Positions 1 to 8,579 of a stretch of DNA of 46,685 nt are shown one piece after another. Each line of letters starts with the position of its first letter. Positions within the stretch are counted from its first letter, which is position 1. The notes below the pieces were generated by a model. The model was not told where the DNA came from. It did not search any database and saw nothing but the letters and a program-made list of their open reading frames with translations. The position numbers and the translations under genes were made by a program. This stretch comes from Paraburkholderia sp. C35 (GTDB taxonomy: Bacteria; Pseudomonadota; Gammaproteobacteria; Burkholderiales; Burkholderiaceae), in the NCBI RefSeq assembly GCF_003121405.1, contig NZ_QBUY01000069.1, positions 1-46,685 of the forward strand. Direction: 5' to 3'.

Positions 1-176
1 GCAAGTACGAGGGCTGGCGGTGTTCAGCGGCTTTCTTTTGCCTACTTTTCTTTGCCGCGGCAAAGAAAAGTAGGTGCCGCCCCGCACAGGGGCAACGCAT
101 GAAGAACCACTAACAAAACGCGGACGCCACCAAATACACAAGCAAACCCAACCAGCGTCGCAGACAAAAACCAACC
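1..176 (-). repeat. Palindromic intergenic repeat, left copy
   Basis: Starts directly after the kup stop codon and runs to the window edge. Its core is a perfect 34-nt palindrome (41-74, two 17-nt arms, centre CCGCGG). A 23-nt block at 74-96, rich in CCCC/GGGG, is followed by a looser T-rich part (on the minus strand) up to the kup stop. The 23-nt block recurs exactly, as its reverse complement, at 46611-46633, and the palindrome recurs there in a covarying form. No other copy was seen inside the window. I recall this kind of element as common between genes in Burkholderia-group genomes. It encodes no convincing protein. As RNA it would fold into a long hairpin behind kup, but there is no clean U-tract, so a terminator role is unproven. 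Confidence 0.8.
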
Positions 177-2063
177 TCAGATCTCGATCTTAGTCCCCAA
201 CTCCACCACACGATTCGCGGGAATACTAAAGAAATCCGTCGGCTTGGCCGCGTTCTGATGCATCCACGCGAACACGCGCTCGCGCCACACCGACATGCCA
301 GGCAACTGGGTCGGCACAACAGTCTCGCGCGCAAGGAAGAACGACGTGTCCATCAACTCGAACGACATGTCATGCGACACGCTGATCTGCTCGAGCACGG
401 CCTTCACATCGGGCGTTTCGTTAAAGCCATATGCGGCCTTGACGAGGAACAACCCGCCACTGACATCCTTGACGATCAGCCGATCCTTGTCGTCGACATA
501 AGGAATATCCCGCGTCATGAAGGTCAGGAAGATCGTGCGCTCGTGCAGCACCTTGTTGTGCTTCAGATTGTGCAGCAGGCTCACGGGCACCAGCGTCGCG
601 CTACCCGTCAGATAGATCGCCGTCCCCGACACGCGATGCGGCGGATGCGCCAGCAACCCCTGCACGAACGGCATCAACGGAATACCGTCAGCCGCTGTGC
701 GCTCCTTGACGATCATGCGTCCCTTGAACCACGTCATCAGCAGGAAGAAAAGCAGCGCGCCGATGCCGAGCGGCAGCCAGCCACCCTCCGCCACTTTCAG
801 CAGGTTCGCACCGAAGAAACCCAGGTCGACCACCAGCAACGAACCGATGATCAGCGCCACCACGCCCTTGTTCCAGTTCCACACCTTCACCATCACGACG
901 CTCGCGAGGATCGTCGTAATCACCATCGTCGCCGTCACGGCAATACCGTAAGCAGCCGCCAGATTGTCCGAACTCTTGAATGCAAGGACGATACACAGAA
1001 TGATGAACAGCAGCATCCAGTTGACGACTGGCACGTAGATCTGGCCAATCGCCAGTTCCGACGTGTGCAGGATCTTCATGCGCGGCACGTAGCCAAGCTG
1101 GATCGCCTGGCTGGTCAGCGAATAGGCGCCCGAAATCACCGCTTGCGACGCAATCACCGTCGCCACCGTCGACAGCACGACCAGCGGCAGCAACGCCCAG
1201 TCAGGCGCGAGCAGGAAGAACGGGTTTTCGATCGCCTTCGGATCGTGCATCAGCAGCGCGCCCTGGCCGAAATAGTTCAGCACCAGCGACGGCATCACCA
1301 GCGCATACCATGCGCAGCGGATCGGCGCGGCACCGAAGTGGCCCATGTCGGCATATAGCGCTTCAGCGCCCGTCAACACCAGCACGACGGAACCGAGCAC
1401 CACGTACGCCTGCAGCACGTGCGCCGACATGAACGAAAACGCGTAGTAAGGATTGAGCGCCTTGATCACTTCCGGCGACTGCACGATATGCGACAGGCCG
1501 AGCACCGCGAGCGTCAGGAACCACAGCACCATGATGGGGCCAAACAGGCGCCCGACCATCGCCGTGCCGTGCCGCTGGATCCAGAACAACAGAACGAGGA
1601 TCACCATTGTGAGCGGCAGCACCAGATGCGACAGCTTGGGCGCGGCGATCTCCAGACCTTCGACGGCCGACATCACCGAGATGGCTGGCGTGATCACGGC
1701 ATCACCGTAGAACATGCAGGCACCGAAGATGCCCAGCGCCACCAGCAGGCCCGCCGCCCGGCTCTTCGAGTCGAGCGAGCGCAGCGCCAGCGCCATCAGG
1801 GCGAGCACGCCGCCCTCGCCATTATTGTCGGCGCGCATCACGAACATCACGTACTTGATGCTCACGACCACGATGATCGCCCAGAACAGCAGCGAGATAA
1901 CGCCAAGGAGGGAACTTTCGGTAAGGGGAATGCCGTGGGAGGGGCTGAAGGCTTCTTTCAGCGAATAGAGCGGGCTGGTGCCGATATCCCCGAACACCAC
2001 GCCGATCGCAGCAACTGCAAGCGATGGCAACGGCTGCTTGGGGACGTGAGAGTTGTCTGTCAT
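177..2063 (-). CDS. kup: Low-affinity potassium transporter Kup
   Basis: Inner-membrane K+ uptake protein of the KUP/HAK/KT family, thought to act as a K+/H+ symporter. The 628-residue product has the usual family length. The N-terminal signature GDIGTSPLYSLKEAF lies at about residues 25-39, about twelve hydrophobic segments follow, and a C-terminal cytoplasmic domain starts near residue 460. The start was placed at ATG 2063 (MTDNSHV...). The frame stays open upstream to 2162, but those extra 33 residues lack family character. It is the last gene before the boundary repeat and is separated from the upstream phosphoribosyltransferase unit by a terminator at 2291-2320, so it is probably transcribed alone. 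Confidence 0.96.
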   Translation of the reverse strand: MTDNSHVPKQPLPSLAVAAIGVVFGDIGTSPLYSLKEAFSPSHGIPLTESSLLGVISLLFWAIIVVVSIKYVMFVMRADNNGEGGVLALMALALRSLDSKSRAAGLLVALGIFGACMFYGDAVITPAISVMSAVEGLEIAAPKLSHLVLPLTMVILVLLFWIQRHGTAMVGRLFGPIMVLWFLTLAVLGLSHIVQSPEVIKALNPYYAFSFMSAHVLQAYVVLGSVVLVLTGAEALYADMGHFGAAPIRCAWYALVMPSLVLNYFGQGALLMHDPKAIENPFFLLAPDWALLPLVVLSTVATVIASQAVISGAYSLTSQAIQLGYVPRMKILHTSELAIGQIYVPVVNWMLLFIILCIVLAFKSSDNLAAAYGIAVTATMVITTILASVVMVKVWNWNKGVVALIIGSLLVVDLGFFGANLLKVAEGGWLPLGIGALLFFLLMTWFKGRMIVKERTAADGIPLMPFVQGLLAHPPHRVSGTAIYLTGSATLVPVSLLHNLKHNKVLHERTIFLTFMTRDIPYVDDKDRLIVKDVSGGLFLVKAAYGFNETPDVKAVLEQISVSHDMSFELMDTSFFLARETVVPTQLPGMSVWRERVFAWMHQNAAKPTDFFSIPANRVVELGTKIEI

Positions 2064-2373
2064 AAACGCGAAAAGAATCCGTTCCTGAGCGGCAAAAACG
2101 AACGCTATTCTAAAGAATATAGGCGACAAAGCCCACCATCCGGCCCGTTGTGCAGACGCCACGCGGCCTGTCCCCGTTGGATCAGTGTAGCATCGCGCCC
2201 TTTGACCGGCGCGTGTTTGCGCGTGTCAAGGGCCTCAACATCAAATTCATGCCGTTTGGCAGCGACTGCTGACAAACTTGAACGGAAATAAAAAATGGAG
2301 CCTCGAAAGGCTCCATTTTTGTCAGATCCGCAGCAAAACCGCCGGCGAGACACTGCGCAGCGGCCGCCCGATG
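2064..2373. other. Gene-free spacer between kup and the phosphoribosyltransferase gene
   Basis: This 310-bp stretch holds the terminator of the upstream unit (2291-2320) and, on its left side, the presumed kup promoter and leader. An AT-rich imperfect inverted repeat (arms ATTCT/AGAAT at 2105-2116) lies about 40-50 bp before the kup start. I could not assign a confident -35/-10 pair. No credible small gene is visible. Confidence 0.5.
2291..2320. terminator. Intrinsic terminator after the purA-phosphoribosyltransferase unit
   Basis: Perfect 13-bp stem (2291-2303 pairing with 2308-2320) with a CGAA tetraloop. The stem has a G/C-rich half (TGGAGCCT/AGGCTCCA), and A5 and T5 form its outer ends, so it can act in either direction. 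It lies 54 bp past the stop of the minus-strand phosphoribosyltransferase gene. Confidence 0.85.
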
Positions 2374-2958
2374 CTAGCTGGCGTCCGTCGAACGCTCCTG
2401 GCCACGCTTGATCCACGCGCTCAGGTTGTGCGGACGCACCGTGTCCCACTCCTCGAACGGTTGATGGATCCACGGGTTGGTCGCGAGATACTGGACGTGA
2501 TAGTCCGGCTTCACCTTCGAGCACGCCTTCCACCACAGCACGGCGGAACGCACCGACGTAATGGCGGGATAACGCTCCTTCAGATGCTGCTGCACGCGCG
2601 CCAGCGTGACGCCGGAATCGACGAGATCGTCGACCAGCAGCACGTTGCCCGACAGTTCACCGCGCGTCATCGTGATGTATTGCGCAATGTCGAGTTCGCC
2701 CTGCTCCGTGCCCGCGGCTTCGCGATACGAACTGGTCGCGAGAATGGCGAGCGGCAGATCATAGATACGCGACAGCTGATCGCCGACACGCAGACCACCA
2801 CGCGCCAGACACAGGATCTTGTCGAACTTCCAGCCCGATTCATGCACGGTGAGCGCCAGCATTTCGATCAGCCGGTGATATTCATCCCAGCCGACCCACA
2901 GGTTGCGCTCGTCGTTGCGCGGGTCTTTCATTTCAATCATCGGTACACCCTGAATCAT
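2374..2958 (-). CDS. Phosphoribosyltransferase, hypoxanthine/guanine type
   Basis: PRTase-fold enzyme predicted to move phosphoribosyl from PRPP to a purine base (salvage). The PRPP-binding motif LLVDDLVDSG is at residues 107-116 of the 194-residue product, and an earlier LARGGLRVGD at 51-60 matches the PRTase loop that contacts pyrophosphate. The stop of purA lies only 3 bp upstream, so the two are co-transcribed, fitting a purine role beside AMP synthesis. ATG 2958 was used. A second ATG at 2940, preceded by an AGGGTG-like site, would give a protein six residues shorter. The exact base (hypoxanthine, guanine or xanthine) cannot be told from the sequence alone. Confidence 0.9.
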   Translation of the reverse strand: MIQGVPMIEMKDPRNDERNLWVGWDEYHRLIEMLALTVHESGWKFDKILCLARGGLRVGDQLSRIYDLPLAILATSSYREAAGTEQGELDIAQYITMTRGELSGNVLLVDDLVDSGVTLARVQQHLKERYPAITSVRSAVLWWKACSKVKPDYHVQYLATNPWIHQPFEEWDTVRPHNLSAWIKRGQERSTDAS

Positions 2959-2961
2959 GCA

Positions 2962-4308
2962 TTAAACCTTGAACGGGTGACGCAGAAGAATGGTTTCGTC
3001 GCGGTCCGGGCCCGTCGACACCATGTCGATCGGCACGCCAGCGACTTCCTGCACGCGCGTCAGGTAAGCCTGAGCGTTGGCGGGCAGCTTGCTCCATTCC
3101 TTGATACCGACCGTGCTTTCCTGCCAGCCGCCGAACGTTTCGTACACCGGCTCGCAACGCGACACTTCGTAAGCGCCGCGCGGCAGGATGTCGGCATCCT
3201 TGCCGTCGATCGTGTAGCCGACGCACAGCTTCACTTCGTCGAGGCCGTCGAGCACGTCGAGCTTCGTGATGCACAGGCCCGACACGCCATTGATCTGGAT
3301 CGAGCGGCGCAGCGCGGCGGCGTCGAGCCAGCCGGTGCGGCGCGGACGGCCCGTGACCGAACCGAATTCCTTGCCGACCTTCGCGAGCGTCAGACCGACT
3401 TCTTCCTGGCGATTGGCGTTGTCGGCATCGTACAGTTCGCTCGGGAACGGGCCCGAACCGACGCGCGTGCAATATGCCTTGGTGATGCCGAGGATGTAGT
3501 TCAGCTTCTGCGGGCCGACGCCCGCGCCCGCGCTCGCCGCACCCGCAACGCAGTTGCTGGACGTGACGAACGGATACGTGCCGTGATCGACGTCGAGCAG
3601 CGTGCCTTGCGCGCCTTCGAACAGCAGGTTGCTGCCTTCGTGGTTCGCGTCGTACAGACGGCGCGAGACGTCCGTCACCATCGGCTTCAGACGCTCGGCG
3701 TAACCCAGCATCAGATCGAGCGTCTGCTGGAAGTCGACAGCCGGCGCGCCGAGGTATTGCGTGAGCACGAAGTTGTGGAAATCGAGGTTGGCGCGCAGGC
3801 GTGCAGCGAACGCTTCCGGCTCGAACAGATCCTGCACGCGCAGACCGCGGCGTGCGACCTTGTCTTCGTAAGCCGGGCCGATGCCGCGACCCGTCGTGCC
3901 GATCTTGCCGGCGCCGCTGCGTGCTTCGCGGGCCTGATCGATAGCGACGTGGTACGGGAGGATCAGCGTGGTGGCTTCGGAAATGAAGAGACGCGTTTGC
4001 ACGTCGACGCCGGCCGATTCCAGCTCTTCGATTTCCTTGAACAGCGCTTCAGGCGACAACACGACGCCATTGCCGATGTAGCAGGCGACGCCCGGGCGCT
4101 TGATGCCCGACGGAATCAGACGCAAGATGGTTTTCTTGCCGCCGATGATGAGCGTGTGGCCGGCGTTGTGACCGCCCTGGAAACGAACGACGCCTTGCGC
4201 GTGGTCCGTCAGCCAGTCAACGATCTTGCCCTTGCCCTCATCACCCCACTGGGTACCCACGACGACGACATTGCGCCCAGGGTTCACATTCACTGCGCTG
4301 GCAGACAT
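2962..4308 (-). CDS. purA: Adenylosuccinate synthetase PurA
   Basis: Joins IMP and aspartate using GTP to make adenylosuccinate, the first committed step to AMP. The 448-residue length is typical. The GTP-binding loop WGDEGKGK spans residues 21-28, GHNAGHT follows at about 46-52, and the C-terminal nucleotide-binding stretch STGPDRDETI is present near the end. ATG 4308 gives the start. hisZ lies upstream on the same strand with a 232-bp gap, and the phosphoribosyltransferase follows 3 bp downstream. The hflX-hflK-hflC-yjeT-purA order is shared with E. coli except for the inserted hisZ. Confidence 0.97.
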   Translation of the reverse strand: MSASAVNVNPGRNVVVVGTQWGDEGKGKIVDWLTDHAQGVVRFQGGHNAGHTLIIGGKKTILRLIPSGIKRPGVACYIGNGVVLSPEALFKEIEELESAGVDVQTRLFISEATTLILPYHVAIDQAREARSGAGKIGTTGRGIGPAYEDKVARRGLRVQDLFEPEAFAARLRANLDFHNFVLTQYLGAPAVDFQQTLDLMLGYAERLKPMVTDVSRRLYDANHEGSNLLFEGAQGTLLDVDHGTYPFVTSSNCVAGAASAGAGVGPQKLNYILGITKAYCTRVGSGPFPSELYDADNANRQEEVGLTLAKVGKEFGSVTGRPRRTGWLDAAALRRSIQINGVSGLCITKLDVLDGLDEVKLCVGYTIDGKDADILPRGAYEVSRCEPVYETFGGWQESTVGIKEWSKLPANAQAYLTRVQEVAGVPIDMVSTGPDRDETILLRHPFKV

Positions 4309-4491
4309 GTTGTTTCTTAAGCTGGTTAAAAACGCATTTTACCTATGTTCGCGAAAGGTTCCTGATTTTTTTCGCCGGCTGATGCCGGGAATTTCCCAGA
4401 AATTTCCTTTTGCGCTCAAAGGCATGGGAGCGGCAGGCCCGTGCGGCCCGACTGTTAGCGGCCTCTGGCGGGCCGCGCAAACGATGGTTGC

Positions 4492-4514
4492 GGCGTCACG
4501 TTTCACATGACGCC
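4492..4514 (-). other. Hairpin downstream of hisZ
   Basis: A 7-bp perfect stem (GGCGTCA/TGACGCC, 4492-4498 with 4508-4514) with a 9-nt loop lies 27 bp past the hisZ stop. A second GC stem (4458-4463 with 4471-4476) follows. Neither has a U-tract, so they look more like mRNA 3' structures or weak terminators than a canonical terminator. They fall in the hisZ-purA spacer. Confidence 0.35.
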
Positions 4515-4540
4515 ACAGGTCCTCTTGACCTTCGCGGCGC

Positions 4541-5692
4541 TCAGGACTTCGATTCGACGACCCACTGGCCGTTGCGCTCGACCAGCACGCGGTCGCACGC
4601 AAATTCGTCGAGCGCGTGGTCGTGACCGGGCAGCGCCTGGATCACCACTTCACCCGCATCGCGCAAGGCGGCGACGCTGGTGCGCAACGCTTCGTCGTGC
4701 TGCCAGGGCGCGAGAATCGCGCTGCTGCGGGCCTCGATGGGCGAAATGCGCGCAATTTCCCGCAGATCCAGCGAAAAGCCCGTTGCCGCGCGGGCGCGGC
4801 CGTATGCCTGGCCGACCTTGTCGTACCGGCCGCCGCGCGCCACCGCATTCGGCACGCCGTCCACGTACGCCGAGAACATCACGCCGCTGTGGTACGCGTA
4901 CCCGCGCAAATCCGCCAGAGCGATCATCACTTCCGCGCCATCAACCTGTTTCGCGAGGAACGCGAGATCGTCGAGTGCGCGCGAGATCTCGGGCGCATTC
5001 GGCAGGCGGGCACGCGCTTCTTCGAGCACCGAAGCATCGCCGTAGAGCGTCGGCAAGGCGCGCAGCGCGTCGCGCGTGACGGGCGACAGGTTGGCCGTCA
5101 GTTCCTTCCGCAGCGGCACGTCCTTGCCAGCGAGCGCGTCGAACAGCGCTTCGCCCAGCGACGCGGCAGCCGGATCGCCGTCGATCAGCGCGCCGAGCAC
5201 CGCGGCGTGGCACAGATCGAGACGCACGCGGCCAAGGCCTGCGAGATGCAGTGCATCAAGCATCAGTTGCTGGATTTCAAGATCGGCTTCGAGACCTGCG
5301 TGACCATAGATTTCAGCGCCGATCTGGATCTGCTCGCGCGTTGCGTGCAGGCCGCGCGGACGCGTATGCAGCACGTTGCCCGCATAGCACAGACGCGTCA
5401 CGCCCTGCCGGTTCAGCAGATGCGCATCGATACGCGCGACCTGCGGCGTGATGTCGGCGCGCAGGCCGAGCGTGCGGCCCGACAGCTGATCGACGAGCTT
5501 GAAGGTTCGCAGGTTCAGGTCGCGGCCGCCGCCCGTCAGCAGCGACTCCAGATATTCGAGCAGCGGCGGCATGACCATCTCGTAGCCATACGCGCGAAAA
5601 CGGTCGAGCAGCCGGCGGCGCAGTTCTTCGATCTTGCGTGCCTCGGACGGCAGCACGTCGGCAATATTCTCGGGGAGTAACCAGGTCGACAT
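4541..5692 (-). CDS. hisZ: ATP phosphoribosyltransferase regulatory subunit HisZ
   Basis: A HisS-like paralogue that lacks tRNA charging and forms the regulatory part of the hetero-octameric HisG-HisZ enzyme, the first step of histidine biosynthesis. The 383-residue protein has the class II synthetase catalytic-fold core (VMPPLLEYLESLL near 40-52, LGLRADITPQVARI near 76-89) but no C-terminal anticodon-binding domain. Its presence implies a short-form HisG elsewhere in the genome; none is in this window. It sits between the yjeT-like gene and purA, a placement usual in betaproteobacteria. ATG 5692 is preceded by AGGA nine bases upstream. Confidence 0.95.
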   Translation of the reverse strand: MSTWLLPENIADVLPSEARKIEELRRRLLDRFRAYGYEMVMPPLLEYLESLLTGGGRDLNLRTFKLVDQLSGRTLGLRADITPQVARIDAHLLNRQGVTRLCYAGNVLHTRPRGLHATREQIQIGAEIYGHAGLEADLEIQQLMLDALHLAGLGRVRLDLCHAAVLGALIDGDPAAASLGEALFDALAGKDVPLRKELTANLSPVTRDALRALPTLYGDASVLEEARARLPNAPEISRALDDLAFLAKQVDGAEVMIALADLRGYAYHSGVMFSAYVDGVPNAVARGGRYDKVGQAYGRARAATGFSLDLREIARISPIEARSSAILAPWQHDEALRTSVAALRDAGEVVIQALPGHDHALDEFACDRVLVERNGQWVVESKS

Positions 5693-5975
5693 TGGTACAG
5701 TCCTACGACGGTGAATCCGGCGTCACGGTGGACGCCGTTGGAAATGAGAGTGACGCGTGGCGCGTTGGCGCGCGAAACGCTGGCGCTCGCGCGCCGGTGC
5801 GGCAGGAAATCCGTTGCTTGTCTGCGCTTGCGGCACTACGGAGCGGCTTCTGGCGCGCTGTAACGTCCGCTGCTGCGAAGCGCGTCGTCAGGCGGTCGAA
5901 GCGAGGCGAAAACAGCGTACCGGCAGAACCGCAAGGACGCCGCCTCGTGAGCGTCGTCCGCTGCCGCATGGTGGC

Positions 5976-6167
5976 TCAGGTTGCGATCAGCAGCAACAAC
6001 AGTCCCAGCACCATGACGATCAGCCCGCCGATCCGGATGTGATGCGGCGGGCGCTCCGCTATTTTACGAAACGTGTCGCGCCAGGCACCCGGAAACACGA
6101 ACGGGAACATCCCCTCGATGATCAGCATCAGTGCGATCGCGAGCAATAACGAGCCGGCTATGTCCAT
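5976..6167 (-). CDS. YjeT-like small inner-membrane protein (DUF2065)
   Basis: A 63-residue protein with two hydrophobic segments (about residues 4-22 and 44-62) joined by a short basic loop containing WRDTFRKIAERPPHHIR. It matches the DUF2065 family, whose E. coli member YjeT lies in the same place after hflC. No function is established. Constant linkage to hflKC suggests a role with the HflKC membrane complex, which is inference. ATG 6167 was chosen because the family begins MDIAGSLLLAIAL; the frame is open further upstream but that part overlaps the end of hflC and looks non-coding. The gap to hflC is 43 bp. Confidence 0.88.
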   Translation of the reverse strand: MDIAGSLLLAIALMLIIEGMFPFVFPGAWRDTFRKIAERPPHHIRIGGLIVMVLGLLLLLIAT

Positions 6168-6210
6168 GCGATGAGGCCGCCGCGATCCGTATGCCGCGGC
6201 GTTCCGGTTA

Positions 6211-7128
6211 TCAGTGTTTGCGCGCGCCCGTCGACGCGCCAGAAGACGATTGGGCAGGCGCGGCGGCGCCATCCGGACCACGCATGAAGCGGAAGAAATC
6301 GCTGCTCGAGTCGACGACCATCACGTCGCCCGGCTTGAAGCTGTTCTTGTAGGCCTGCATGCTCTGGTAAAACTGGTAGAACTGCGGATCGCGGGCATAG
6401 GCGTCGGCTGCGATCGACGCTGCCTTGCCGTCGCCCTCGCCCTTGATCTCCTGCGCCCGCTTGTATGCGTCCGCCAGCGCGGCCTGCTGCTGCTGCGCCG
6501 CGTCTGCCTTGATCTGATCGGCTTCGGCTGCGCCGTCAGCACGCTCCTGATTCGCCACCTGTTCACGGGCGGCGATCATGCGCTTGTAGACGGAATCGGC
6601 CATCGCGGCAGGAAAATCGACCCGCGTGAGTTGCACGTCGATCACATCCACACCCAACGATGCGGCGCCCTTCTGCATGCCTTCGCGCGCCTGAGCCGTG
6701 ATCGCGTCCTGCTTCGCGAGCGCGTCCGTCAGCGTGTATTTCCCGAACGCGTCACCGAGCGCACCGCGCGACAGCAGCGCCAGACGATCGGGCAGGCTTT
6801 GCACGTCCCCGTTCGTTTCCGTCACCAGCTTCACCGGATCCGACACGCGGAACTTGACCACCGGATTCACCAGCAGGTCCGTTTTGTCGGATGTGGCGTA
6901 GCGGTCTTCATCCGGTGCGTCGAGCGACTGGATGCGCGTATCCACCAAAGTCAGCGTCTGCAGCGGCGGCGGCAACTTCACGTGCAGGCCGGGACCGGCA
7001 AGCGTGGGCGCCGCGTCGCCGCGACCCGAAACAACTGCCATATGCCGCTGATCGACGACGAACACCATCGACGATGCTGCGAACAGCACGATGACGATAG
7101 CTACGACGAGCGCAACGATTTTATTCAT
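6211..7128 (-). CDS. hflC: FtsH protease modulator HflC
   Basis: SPFH/PHB-family membrane protein that assembles with HflK into a large cage around the FtsH protease and restrains its action on membrane substrates. The 305-residue product has an N-terminal membrane anchor (residues 5-25) with most of the protein on the periplasmic side, a prohibitin domain, and a long charged helical stretch (about 165-235, rich in Ala/Glu/Lys/Gln). ATG 7128 starts the gene 11 bp after the hflK stop, so the two are co-translated as expected for a stoichiometric complex. Confidence 0.96.
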   Translation of the reverse strand: MNKIVALVVAIVIVLFAASSMVFVVDQRHMAVVSGRGDAAPTLAGPGLHVKLPPPLQTLTLVDTRIQSLDAPDEDRYATSDKTDLLVNPVVKFRVSDPVKLVTETNGDVQSLPDRLALLSRGALGDAFGKYTLTDALAKQDAITAQAREGMQKGAASLGVDVIDVQLTRVDFPAAMADSVYKRMIAAREQVANQERADGAAEADQIKADAAQQQQAALADAYKRAQEIKGEGDGKAASIAADAYARDPQFYQFYQSMQAYKNSFKPGDVMVVDSSSDFFRFMRGPDGAAAPAQSSSGASTGARKH

Positions 7129-7139
7129 GTTCGCGCTCC

Positions 7140-8549
7140 TTATTGCAGATCGTCTTCGCGGCCGCGACTGCGGAACGATTCGCGCGAACGGAAGGCATCG
7201 GTCGCGGCGGCCGCCTGGCTTGCGCCGCTGACGGGTGCTGCAGGCGTGATGATGGTGGGCGTGTTGTTGCCCTGCGGCGCGGATTGTGCGCCCTGCGTGC
7301 CCGCTGCGCCCTGCTGGTTTTGCGCTGCGGGTGCGGCTTGCGTCGCCGGGGCGGCGCTCGCTGCCGTAGCGGCATCGGCTACGCGCTGGCGGGTCTGATC
7401 GACGAGCTTGTCGAGCGGCAGATACAGCACGTTGCTGCCCGTCCTGCTATCGACGAACACCTTAGTGGTATTCGCATAGATCTGCTGCATCGTGTCGAGA
7501 TACATGCGTTCGCGGACCACAGCCGGTGCTTTGGAATACTGCGCATAGACTTCCTTGAAACGCTCGGCGTCGCCTTCTGCCTGCGCAACGACGCGTTCGC
7601 TGTACGTCTTCGCATCGTCGATCATGCGCTCGCCTTCCGCCTTCGCACGCGGCAGCAAGTCACTTGCGTAGGCCTGCGCGTCGCGCTTCGCGCGCTCGCG
7701 ATCCTGACGCGCCTTGGCGGCGTCGTCGAACGCAGATTGCACCTGCTCGGGCGGCTGCACGCTCTGAATCGTCACGCCGGTGACGGCAAGACCTGTGTGT
7801 GATTCGTCCAGGGAATGCTGGATGGCTTCCGTCAGTTGCGCGCGGATTGCCTCGCGATCCTGATCGAGGATGTCGCTCATGCTGCGCGTGCCGACGATTT
7901 CCCGCACGGCCGCCTGCGCAGCCTGCGTCACGCTCAGGTCAGGATTGGCGCTGCGGAACAGGTAATCAGTGGGTTTGCGAATCTGGTACTGGACGGCAAA
8001 GCGCACATCGACGATATCGGCATCGTGCGTGAGCATCGACGCGTCTTTCACGTTCGCGAGGCGCACCACGTTATTACGGCCAATCTCGACGGAATGCACC
8101 TGGCCCACGTTGACGATTTCATGCGTTTCGAACGGATACGGCATACGCCAGTGCACGCCCTGTCCGGCCGTGCCCTGCAACTGGCCGAAGCGCAGCACCA
8201 CGGCCGCCTGGCCGTCCTGCACGACGAACACGCCGCTGCCCAGATAGATGGCGATCAGCACGCCGATGATGATGCCGACACCAATGCGTGCGCCGCGCCC
8301 GTTATCAGGACGCGGACCGCCGCCGCTGCCGCCCTTGCGGCCGAACAGACGCGACAGGCGCCGGTTGAAGTCGCGCCACATTTCGTCGAGATCGGGCGGA
8401 CCTTCGCTGTCCTTGCCATTGGGCGGACGCTTGGAATCGTTCAGGCGCTGGCGATCGCCATTGCCTTCGCCCCGGCCCCAGCGCGGGTCGTTCAGCGACA
8501 ACATGGCGCGCAGACGCAGCCAGATACTCCGCTCGTTGTAATCGTTCAC
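7140..8549 (-). CDS. hflK: FtsH protease modulator HflK
   Basis: Partner of HflC in the FtsH-HflKC complex. Of 469 residues, the first 90 are polar and Gly/Pro/Arg-rich, one membrane helix spans about 91-110, and the SPFH domain and coiled coil follow. The last 70 residues form a low-complexity Ala/Gln/Pro tail. The start is a GTG at 8549 (MNDYNERS...). An in-frame ATG 15 codons later (MLSLNDPRWGRG) is a possible alternative. The hflX stop lies 30 bp upstream and hflC 11 bp downstream. Confidence 0.95.
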   Translation of the reverse strand: MNDYNERSIWLRLRAMLSLNDPRWGRGEGNGDRQRLNDSKRPPNGKDSEGPPDLDEMWRDFNRRLSRLFGRKGGSGGGPRPDNGRGARIGVGIIIGVLIAIYLGSGVFVVQDGQAAVVLRFGQLQGTAGQGVHWRMPYPFETHEIVNVGQVHSVEIGRNNVVRLANVKDASMLTHDADIVDVRFAVQYQIRKPTDYLFRSANPDLSVTQAAQAAVREIVGTRSMSDILDQDREAIRAQLTEAIQHSLDESHTGLAVTGVTIQSVQPPEQVQSAFDDAAKARQDRERAKRDAQAYASDLLPRAKAEGERMIDDAKTYSERVVAQAEGDAERFKEVYAQYSKAPAVVRERMYLDTMQQIYANTTKVFVDSRTGSNVLYLPLDKLVDQTRQRVADAATAASAAPATQAAPAAQNQQGAAGTQGAQSAPQGNNTPTIITPAAPVSGASQAAAATDAFRSRESFRSRGREDDLQ

Positions 8550-8579
8550 CTGTGTTCGTTCACCAGAGTAGACAGCGGG

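Noticed and set aside
258..1358. A 366-codon plus-strand frame antisense to kup
   Set aside because: Arg/His/Gln-rich shadow of kup. No ribosome-binding site or recognisable domain.
2278..4320. A plus-strand open frame of 680 codons covering the phosphoribosyltransferase gene and purA
   Set aside because: It is the antisense shadow of two certain genes. Composition is Arg/His/Ala/Asp-rich with no domain; such frames arise from high-GC codon bias.
5703..5969. An 88-codon minus-strand frame between the YjeT-like gene and hisZ
   Set aside because: Arg/Ser/Thr-rich composition with no recognisable homology and no clear ribosome-binding site. The spacer is better seen as a 283-bp non-coding leader of hisZ.
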